Positions 1 to 5,005 of a DNA stretch of 5,770 nt are shown here, piece after piece. Source of the DNA: Hydrogenophaga sp. Lineage in GTDB: Bacteria; Pseudomonadota; Gammaproteobacteria; Burkholderiales; Burkholderiaceae_C. Made by a program: the position numbers and the translations under genes. The stretch is from NCBI GenBank assembly GCA_030684755.1, contig JAUXXN010000356.1, positions 1 through 5,770 on the forward strand. The letters are read 5' to 3'. Under the pieces are notes generated by a model that saw only the letters and a program-made list of their open reading frames with translations, searched no databases and was not told the DNA's origin. Numbering within the stretch: the first letter of the stretch is position 1; every line of letters begins with the position of its first letter.

Positions 1-537
1 CGCGATGTGCGCGTGCTCAACCCCGAAACCCTGCAGCCGGTGCCGCAAGACGGCGAAACCATGGGCGAGATCATGTTCAAGGGCAACATCGCCATGAAGG
101 GCTACCTGAAAAACCCGCAAGCCACGGCAGAGGCGTTTGCCGGGGGCTGGTTTCACAGCGGCGACCTGGCGGTGCAGTACCCCGACGGCTATTTCAAGAT
201 CAAAGACCGCAGCAAAGACATCATCATTTCGGGCGGCGAAAACATCTCGTCGATTGAGGTGGAAGACGTGCTGTACCGCCACCCGTGCGTGTTAGCGGCT
301 GCCGTGGTGGCCCGGCCCGACGCCAAATGGGGCGAAACACCATGCGCGTTTGTGGAGCTGAAGTTTGGCGCGCACACCACCGAACAAGACATCGTGGCGC
401 ACTGCAAGCAACACCTGGCGGGCTTCAAAGTGCCGCGTTTTGTGGTGTTTGGCGATTTGCCCAAAACCAGCACCGGCAAGATTCAAAAGTTTGAACTGCG
501 CAAACGTGCGGGCTCGGCCCAGGCGATTGACGTGTGA
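1..537 (+). CDS. Acyl-CoA synthetase (AMP-forming), C-terminal part only
   Basis: This is the C-terminal end of a cytoplasmic ATP-dependent acyl-CoA ligase of the ANL superfamily, which activates a carboxylic acid through an acyl-AMP to the CoA thioester. The frame is open from base 1, so the true start lies upstream; about 178 residues are visible of a usual 540 or so. Visible landmarks, in residues from base 1, are GWFHSGDLA near 49-57 (the Asp that in this family binds the AMP ribose), the hinge DRSKD at about 69-73, then SGGENISSIEVE, and the C-terminal PKTSTGKIQK, whose Lys at about residue 160 (bases 478-480) is the family's adenylation lysine. The SGGENISSIEVE form is common in medium- and long-chain or methylmercaptopropionate-type (DmdB-like) ligases, but the substrate cannot be read from this fragment. 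The stop is TGA at 535-537. The next gene is convergent, so this is the last gene of its transcript. Confidence 0.93.
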   Translation, partial: RDVRVLNPETLQPVPQDGETMGEIMFKGNIAMKGYLKNPQATAEAFAGGWFHSGDLAVQYPDGYFKIKDRSKDIIISGGENISSIEVEDVLYRHPCVLAAAVVARPDAKWGETPCAFVELKFGAHTTEQDIVAHCKQHLAGFKVPRFVVFGDLPKTSTGKIQKFELRKRAGSAQAIDV

Positions 538-541
538 AGGT

Positions 542-581
542 CCGCCGCTGGCAGGCCCGCAGTGGCGGGTCACAGCGGCGG
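542..581. terminator. Nested hairpin between convergent genes, possible bidirectional terminator
   Basis: Outer arms CCGCCGCTG (542-550) and CAGCGGCGG (573-581) are perfect reverse complements. Inside them CCCGC (556-560) and GCGGG (565-569) close a four-base AGTG loop. It begins 4 bases after the synthetase stop and ends 29 bases before the stop codon of the opposing ggt gene, which is where a shared terminator would be expected. There is no run of T on either side, so this is not a classical intrinsic terminator. It may instead pause polymerase or protect 3' ends. The pairing is seen in the sequence; the role is inferred from position. Confidence 0.45.
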
Positions 582-610
582 CTGTCGGGGCGGTTCAACC
601 AATCGCCCGC

Positions 611-2470
611 TCAATCCCCAGTCACAACGCCCTCGCGCCGGGGGTCGGCACCGCCCAGCCACACCGCTTGGCCGTTTTGCACGCCGCGCTGAATCGCCTG
701 CAAGCCGCTCGGCATGGGGGTTTCATTGACGGTGTGACCGCGCTGTTGCAGCGCCTGCACGGTGGCGGCTGGAAAGCGCCCCGCTTCCAGCATCAGCGGG
801 CCGCCCAGTGTGCCGAAGTTCGGCAGGTCAATGGCGGCCTGCGGGCTCAGGCCCCAGTGCAAGGTGCCCAACAGCGTTTTGGCCGTGAAGTGGATGATGA
901 ATGCACCGCCCGGGCTGCCCACGCTCATGAGCAACTGGCCGGTTTGCGCATCAAAAACCAAGGTGGGCGACATGGACGAGCGGGGCCGCTTGCCCGGCTC
1001 CACCCGGTTCGCCACCGGCTGGCCTGCGGCGTCGGTGGGCGCGAAACTGAAGTCGGTTAACTGGTTGTTCAGCAGAAAACCGCCCGAGCGGCCCTGGCCG
1101 GTGTTCACCATCAGACGCGCCCCAAAACTGGCCTCAATGGTCGTGGTCATAGCCAGCGCGTTGCCCCAGCTGTCCACAATGCTGATGTGGCTGGTTCCGT
1201 ATTCGGTTTGATCGGGCATGGGTGCCCAACTGCTGCGCAACCCACCGGGCTGGCCCGCCGGTGCGGCGGGCATGCGGGCATCACCCATCAGCCGGGCGCG
1301 GTCGTCCAAATAGCTCGCATCCAGCAGGCTTTGCCAGCTGCCACCGGGTGCGGCCACAAAGTCGGGGTCGGCCACGTATTGCGCCCGGTCGGCAAACGCC
1401 AGCCGAGAGGCTTCGGTGTAGCTGTGCAGCCAGTCGGCGCTGGGTGGGTCGTTGGGCTGGGCGTGGGGTTTAAGGGTCGATGTGCTGTTCGGCGTGCGGG
1501 CCAGCAAGCCCATTATTTGGCCAATGGCCAGCGCGCCCGAACTGGGTGGTCCCAAGCCGCAGATGCGCAGTGCACGCTGTTGCGCCGTGTGTTCAAAACA
1601 CAGGGCTTCCCGCTCTTTGGGCCGGTAATTTCGCAAATCTTGCGCGCTCAAACCGCCCGGGTTAGGGTGTTGTTGCACCTTGCTCACCATGGCTTGGGCC
1701 ACAGGGCCGTCGTAAAAAGCCAGCATCCCCTGGGTGGCGATGTTGCGCAACACGGCAGCCAGTTCCGGGTTTTTCAACACATGGCCCACCGGGTGCGGCT
1801 GGCCCTTGGCCGCAAAAAAGTAGGCGGCAGCCACCGGATCTTGTTGCAGCGCGGTTTCGGCTTTCAGCAAGGTATGCAGCCGGGGGCTGACCGCAAAGCC
1901 GCCTTCGGCCAGCGCCACCGCCGGTTCAAACAACCGCGCCCAGGGCAGCTTGCCGTGTTGGCGGTGTGCCAGCGCCAGCATGGCCAGAACGCCCGGTGTG
2001 CCCACCGAACGCCCACCCACCACCGCGTTCATAAAGGGCAGGGGCTGGCCTTGCGTGTCAAGAAACAGTTGGGGTGTGGCGGTAGCGGGTGCGGTTTCAC
2101 GGCCATCAAACGCTTGCAGGCGCTGCCCGTTGTGGTGCAGCAAGAAAGCCCCGCCGCCCAGGCCGCTGGACTGTGGCTCCACCAAGGTCAACACCATTTG
2201 CACGGCAATGGCCGCGTCCACCGCGCTGCCACCCTCGCGCAACACCTTGGCCCCAGCTTCGGTGGCCAGTGGGTTGGCCGCCGCCACAGCAAACCGGCGC
2301 GTCACCCAGCCCGGCTTGGGGGTGGTGCCAGATGCAGATTCGGGCTGTGCCAGCGGTACGGCTGCTCCGGTAAACCGGTTAGCGCCCCCCAAACCAGCAC
2401 AGGCCACCATCATCCCGCAGGCCAGCAGAACCATGGCGATTTTGAGCGGCATGCGTGAGCAATTTGTCAT
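611..2470 (-). CDS. ggt: Gamma-glutamyltransferase, predicted lipoprotein
   Basis: This enzyme cleaves or transfers the gamma-glutamyl group of glutathione and related compounds; it is an N-terminal-nucleophile hydrolase that cuts itself into large and small subunits. Numbering here is from an in-frame GTG at 2476. The nucleophile is Thr428 in GTSHISIVD (codon 1195-1193), matching the T-T/S-H start of the E. coli small subunit and predicting a 194-residue small subunit, close to the usual size. Other family residues present are Arg126 in DGRETAP, EPQSSGLGGGAF near 100, NNQLTDF with Asp475, PRSSMSP with Ser500-Ser501, and GSPGG near 520-524. The N-terminus has a hydrophobic stretch ending MMVAC (Cys26; a second candidate is Cys20 in LLAC), suggesting a lipid-anchored form. 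I chose ATG 2470 because a weak AGG lies 8 bases upstream; GTG 2476 is the alternative, and a TAG two codons before that GTG rules out a longer form. The gene is full length, without frameshifts. It diverges from the metallo-hydrolase gene. Confidence 0.95.
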   Translation of the reverse strand: MTNCSRMPLKIAMVLLACGMMVACAGLGGANRFTGAAVPLAQPESASGTTPKPGWVTRRFAVAAANPLATEAGAKVLREGGSAVDAAIAVQMVLTLVEPQSSGLGGGAFLLHHNGQRLQAFDGRETAPATATPQLFLDTQGQPLPFMNAVVGGRSVGTPGVLAMLALAHRQHGKLPWARLFEPAVALAEGGFAVSPRLHTLLKAETALQQDPVAAAYFFAAKGQPHPVGHVLKNPELAAVLRNIATQGMLAFYDGPVAQAMVSKVQQHPNPGGLSAQDLRNYRPKEREALCFEHTAQQRALRICGLGPPSSGALAIGQIMGLLARTPNSTSTLKPHAQPNDPPSADWLHSYTEASRLAFADRAQYVADPDFVAAPGGSWQSLLDASYLDDRARLMGDARMPAAPAGQPGGLRSSWAPMPDQTEYGTSHISIVDSWGNALAMTTTIEASFGARLMVNTGQGRSGGFLLNNQLTDFSFAPTDAAGQPVANRVEPGKRPRSSMSPTLVFDAQTGQLLMSVGSPGGAFIIHFTAKTLLGTLHWGLSPQAAIDLPNFGTLGGPLMLEAGRFPAATVQALQQRGHTVNETPMPSGLQAIQRGVQNGQAVWLGGADPRREGVVTGD

Positions 2471-2536
2471 GGTCACAACCTATTTCGAATACACGACTCC
2501 TTGCGGGTCATGTGGTTAGCAAATGAGCGAATGCGG

Positions 2537-2561
2537 CGGCAAACACCGTGGGTGCTTGCCG
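2537..2561. promoter_or_regulatory. 25-base imperfect dyad carrying mirror-image TTGCCG hexamers
   Basis: CGGCAA (2537-2542) pairs with TTGCCG (2556-2561), then one mismatch (2543/2555), then CACC (2544-2547) pairs with GGTG (2551-2554) around a GTG centre. Ten of eleven arm positions match. The outer hexamers are plausible -35 boxes for the two diverging genes, so a dimeric regulator binding here could affect both. Binding is inferred from symmetry alone, and no regulator gene lies next to the region. Confidence 0.45.
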
Positions 2562-2584
2562 AGCGGCATGCAGGGTTCTATCAT
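2556..2584 (+). promoter_or_regulatory. Sigma-70-like promoter for the metallo-hydrolase gene
   Basis: TTGCCG (2556-2561) and TATCAT (2579-2584) are separated by exactly 17 bases, a good sigma-70 arrangement in an otherwise GC-rich sequence. This predicts transcription starting near 2590-2592, inside the left arm of the following palindrome, and a leader of about 45 bases that includes the AGGAGA ribosome binding site. It is a prediction from sequence only. Confidence 0.55.
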
Positions 2585-2588
2585 TGCT

Positions 2589-2608
2589 AAATAAGCAAGT
2601 GCTTATTT
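2589..2608. promoter_or_regulatory. Perfect 9+2+9 palindrome, probable repressor operator
   Basis: AAATAAGCA (2589-2597) and TGCTTATTT (2600-2608) are perfect reverse complements separated by AG. The site is AT-rich in a GC-rich genome, starts 4 bases after the predicted -10 and covers the predicted transcription start, the classic place for a repressor. Size and symmetry fit TetR-family operators, some of which control acyl-CoA and lipid genes, but the family assignment is a guess. A terminator is unlikely because it lies ahead of a good ribosome binding site and has an AT-rich stem. Confidence 0.6.
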
Positions 2609-2635
2609 GATAACGACATCCCGCAGGAGACCCGC

Positions 2636-3709
2636 ATGAAACCCGCACAAGCTTTTTCACCTTCTCACGCCTTGAACGCCCAGGCGGCCGTTCCGGTGCG
2701 CAGCCGACGCGAATGGCTGCGCATGGTGGGCGGCGCCGGTCTGGGCGTGGCCGGGCTGGCCATGGTGCCCGAAGTGCGCCTGTTTGCCCAGCAGGTGCAA
2801 GACTTCATTGAAGGCCCGCCCGTTCCTGATGTGGCGCCCGAACAACTCTCAAAACACGTCTGGATGGTGTACGCCAAAGACGGTTTCCCCACCGCCGAAA
2901 ACCAGGGCTTGATGGCCAGTGTGCTGTTTGTCATCACCCAAAAAGGCGTGGTGGTGCTCGACACCGGGGCTTCGCTGCAAATCGGCCAAATGGCCATTCG
3001 TATGATCAAAAAAGTCACCAACAAGCCGGTGATTGCGGTCTTCAACAGCCACTACCATGGCGACCACTGGCTGGGCAACCACGCCTTTGTGGAGGCCTTC
3101 GGCAAAGACCTGCCGATCCACGCACTGGCTCACACCCGCGAACAAATTGCCGGGCACGAGGGCAATCTGTGGCGCAGCTTGATGGAGCGCTGGACCAACC
3201 AAGCCACGCTGGGCACCAAGGTGTTTGCGCCCAACAACACGGTGCAACACGGGCAGGTGTTTGACTATGGCGACGTGCAGCTCAAGCTGCATTTCTATGG
3301 CAAGGCACACACGCCGTCCGACCTGAGTGTTGAGGTGGTGCAAGACAAGCTGACCTATGTGGCCGACATCGCGATGGAGAACCGCATCGCCAACATGGAC
3401 GAGGGCTCTTATGTGGGCACCTTCAAGTATTACGACGCCCTGCAAAAAGCCGCAGGCGAACAACTGTGGGTGCCCGGCCACGGACGCGGCAGCAAAACGC
3501 TGCTCGACACCTACGGCACCTTCATGAAGGGCATTTACGAGCCGTGTGAGCAAGCCGTGAAAGAGGGCGTGGGGCTGGATGGCGCAAAAGCCCGTGTGCT
3601 GGCAGACCCCAGGGTTGCCAGCCGCGCCAAAACCATGGACGGCTTTGACAGCAACATCGGCAAATACACCAGCCTGGCTTACCTGGAAGCTGAAAAAGAG
3701 GCTTTTTAG
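2636..3709 (+). CDS. Tat-exported metallo-beta-lactamase-fold hydrolase (SoxH / quinoprotein-relay type)
   Basis: This is a 357-residue metal-dependent hydrolase predicted to act in the periplasm. The N-terminus has a twin-arginine signal, SRREWLR at 23-29, followed by a Gly/Ala-rich hydrophobic stretch to about 43. The fold's metal ligands are all present: HYHGDH at 139-144 (His139, His141, Asp143, His144), His225 in AHTPSD, Asp244 in VADIAMENR, and His282 in VPGHGRG. A full set fits a two-metal, probably zinc, hydrolase. Known relatives include SoxH-like proteins and zinc hydrolases linked to quinoprotein systems, whose substrates are mostly unknown; the fold also includes glyoxalase II, lactonases and class B beta-lactamases. 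No sox or quinoprotein genes are visible here, so the substrate is open. The start is supported by AGGAGA 5 bases upstream and by the Tat signal beginning close behind it. The palindrome at 2589-2608 suggests repression. The gene is intact; the YcaQ-like gene follows after 37 bases on the same strand. Confidence 0.9.
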   Translation: MKPAQAFSPSHALNAQAAVPVRSRREWLRMVGGAGLGVAGLAMVPEVRLFAQQVQDFIEGPPVPDVAPEQLSKHVWMVYAKDGFPTAENQGLMASVLFVITQKGVVVLDTGASLQIGQMAIRMIKKVTNKPVIAVFNSHYHGDHWLGNHAFVEAFGKDLPIHALAHTREQIAGHEGNLWRSLMERWTNQATLGTKVFAPNNTVQHGQVFDYGDVQLKLHFYGKAHTPSDLSVEVVQDKLTYVADIAMENRIANMDEGSYVGTFKYYDALQKAAGEQLWVPGHGRGSKTLLDTYGTFMKGIYEPCEQAVKEGVGLDGAKARVLADPRVASRAKTMDGFDSNIGKYTSLAYLEAEKEAF

Positions 3710-3715
3710 ATAGCA

Positions 3716-3745
3716 AGCGGGCAGGCCGCTGCGGCATGATGCCGC
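3716..3745 (+). other. Two abutting short hairpins just upstream of the YcaQ-like start
   Basis: AGCGG (3716-3720) pairs with CCGCT (3726-3730) around GCAGG. Immediately after, GCGGCAT (3731-3737) pairs with ATGCCGC (3739-3745) around a single G. A one-base loop would in practice open to three or more bases. The second hairpin ends one base before the ATG at 3747, and no Shine-Dalgarno sequence is visible in the gap. It could weaken translation of the downstream gene or end part of the upstream transcript; there is no T run. Confidence 0.4.
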
Positions 3746-3746
3746 G

Positions 3747-4838
3747 ATGCCACCACCGACGATATCTGATCTTCGCCGCTACGCCGTTGCCCGCAGTCTG
3801 TTCGCCCCGGTCAGCCTGCCCCGGGCTCTTGAGCGGCTGGGCTTCGTGCAGGCCGACCCGATCCGCTCGCCCGCCCGCGCGCAAGACCTCACGTTGCGCC
3901 AACGCGTCAAGGGCTACCGGGCCGGCGACCTGGAGCGCGCTTACCCCCGGTTGGCGGTGGAAGAAGATTTTTTTGTCAACTACGGGTTTGTCACACGCGG
4001 GTTGCACCAGCGCATGCACCCGCGCACAGCCCGCCATGAATGGACTGCCGAACGCTGGGCGCAGGCCCAGGCGGTGCAGCAATTCGTTCAGGAACGGGGC
4101 GAAGTGCATCCCCGGGAGGTCGACGCACACTTTGCCCATGGCCACACCACCAATGGCTTTGGCGGGCAATCAAAGGCCAGCACCCAGTTGCTGGACGCCA
4201 TGCACTACCGTGGCTTGTTGCGCGTGGCTCGGCGCGAAAAAGGCGTCCGCCTGTACGCCGCGCAGACGCCCATGGCCGCTCCTGACGACGTTCCAAGCAC
4301 GTTGGACGCTTTGGTTGACGTGCTGGTGGACAAATATGCGCCGCTGCCATATCCCGGCCTTCGGCAACTGGTGGCCATGCTCAAGCACGCGGTGCCTCAG
4401 TGGCAGAGCCAGTTGCGTGTTGCGCTGCAGCGCGCCTTGCAGCGCCTGCCCCAGGCTCCGGTGGAGGGCGTTTCGTGGGACTGGCCCGCAGGCGAAGATC
4501 CTTGTTCAAGGCGCTGGAGCGTGCCGGAACGCGCGCGCCTGCTGGCGCCCTTCGACCCGGTGGTGTGGGACCGCGACCGGTTTGAGCGCTTGTGGGGGTG
4601 GGCCTACCGCTTGGAGGCGTACACGCCGCCGGCCCAGCGCGTGCGCGGCTACTACGCCATGCCCTTGCTCTGGCGCGATCAGGTGATCGGCTGGGGCAAT
4701 GTGTCCAACACCGATGGACGCCTGTGCGCCGACATAGGCTATGTGAGCGGCCAGCCTCCGCAAGAAGCCACCTTCCGGGTGGCGCTGGCCGCCGAGCTGG
4801 AGTCGATGGCTGAGTTTCTGGGGGTGCCGCTGGGCTAA
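3747..4838 (+). CDS. YcaQ/AlkZ-type winged-helix DNA glycosylase-like protein
   Basis: This 363-residue cytoplasmic protein resembles the winged-helix family (HTH_42) that includes E. coli YcaQ and Streptomyces AlkZ, glycosylases that remove bulky alkylated bases and unhook interstrand crosslinks. Supporting segments are FVQADPIRSPARAQDL at 33-48, YRAGDLERAYPRLAVEEDFFVNYGF at 57-81 (shown here as a family landmark), and the C-terminal block beginning LLAPFDPVVWDRDRF at 265-279 and continuing to about 316. Gln35-Ala-Asp37 fits the Q-x-D catalytic signature I recall for YcaQ-like members (AlkZ has Q-x-Q). It is somewhat shorter than E. coli YcaQ (about 410), so equal activity is not assured. 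ATG 3747 is the only plausible start: the family N-terminal region begins within a few residues, and the ATGs at 3736 and 3739 are in another frame. No clear ribosome binding site is seen. It may share a transcript with the metallo-hydrolase and is convergent with the regulator downstream. Confidence 0.82.
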   Translation: MPPPTISDLRRYAVARSLFAPVSLPRALERLGFVQADPIRSPARAQDLTLRQRVKGYRAGDLERAYPRLAVEEDFFVNYGFVTRGLHQRMHPRTARHEWTAERWAQAQAVQQFVQERGEVHPREVDAHFAHGHTTNGFGGQSKASTQLLDAMHYRGLLRVARREKGVRLYAAQTPMAAPDDVPSTLDALVDVLVDKYAPLPYPGLRQLVAMLKHAVPQWQSQLRVALQRALQRLPQAPVEGVSWDWPAGEDPCSRRWSVPERARLLAPFDPVVWDRDRFERLWGWAYRLEAYTPPAQRVRGYYAMPLLWRDQVIGWGNVSNTDGRLCADIGYVSGQPPQEATFRVALAAELESMAEFLGVPLG

Positions 4839-4898
4839 GCGCCTGCGCGGTTTGCGTTCTCGGCGCGCCAAGCCAGACGGCTGCAAACTTCAGCGCTT

Positions 4899-5003
4899 CC
4901 AGGACTTACGCAAAGCCGTCAGGGCTAGGCGCGAAGCCGCAGACAGTACGGACGTACGGCAAGGCGAAGCAACAACGCCATGGCGGTTTTGCGTAAGTCC
5001 TGG
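4899..5003. repeat. 105-base element with terminal inverted repeats (MITE- or REP-like)
   Basis: The first 16 bases, CCAGGACTTACGCAAA (4899-4914), are an exact reverse complement of the last 16 (4988-5003). Allowing two mismatches, both G-T pairs in RNA, the arms extend to 23 bases (4899-4921 and 4981-5003). The interior holds two copies of GCGAAGC (4931-4937, 4964-4970), two of TACGG (4947-4951, 4955-4959), and the palindrome CGCCATGGCG (4976-4985). CTT occurs directly on both outer sides (4896-4898 and 5004-5006), a possible 3-base target duplication that could also be chance. There is no coding capacity. I recall closely similar sequences as frequent intergenic repeats in Comamonadaceae, but cannot check copy number here. 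It sits between two convergent 3' ends and would form a long hairpin in transcripts of either strand, so it may also act as a terminator or 3' stabiliser. Confidence 0.8.
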
Positions 5004-5005
5004 CT

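Larger units (their letters stand above)
2471..2635. promoter_or_regulatory. Divergent control region between ggt and the metallo-hydrolase gene
   Basis: These 165 bases carry the 5' signals of both neighbours and no gene. They include the rightward promoter, the two dyads listed separately, and a possible leftward promoter for ggt: TTGCCG on the minus strand (2542-2537), an 18-base spacer, then a poor -10, TAACCA (2518-2513). An AAGGAG on the minus strand (2502-2497) is 26 bases from the ggt ATG, too far to be its ribosome binding site. The rightward ribosome binding site AGGAGA (2625-2630) lies 5 bases before ATG 2636 and is good. Confidence 0.6.

Noticed and set aside
365..1060. Open frame of 231 codons crossing the synthetase end and the ggt end
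   Set aside because: It spans two convergent real genes and the hairpin between them, and has no protein-like character.
1187..2458. Long open frame of 423 codons on the + strand opposite ggt
   Set aside because: It is an antisense shadow of a clearly recognisable GGT gene in high-G+C DNA. Its translation is rich in Arg, Gly, His and Gln, shows no domain, and lacks a ribosome binding site.
2482..2502. AAGGAG followed by a tiny GTG-TAT-TCG-AAA-TAG frame upstream of ggt (minus strand)
   Set aside because: The spacing between AAGGAG and GTG is only 2 bases and the frame is 4 codons, so a leader peptide is not supported.
2849..3553. Open frame of 234 codons on the - strand opposite the metallo-hydrolase
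   Set aside because: It is an antisense shadow of a gene with a complete metal-ligand set; the translation has no recognisable motif.
3736..4686. Overlapping + strand frame of 316 codons within the YcaQ-like gene
   Set aside because: The translation is Arg-, Cys- and Trp-rich low-plausibility sequence, while the frame from 3747 gives a recognisable protein.
4839..4898. GC-rich short inverted repeats after the YcaQ-like stop, such as GCGCC/GGCGC
   Set aside because: The arms are five bases with a long loop in GC-rich DNA, expected by chance, with no T tract.
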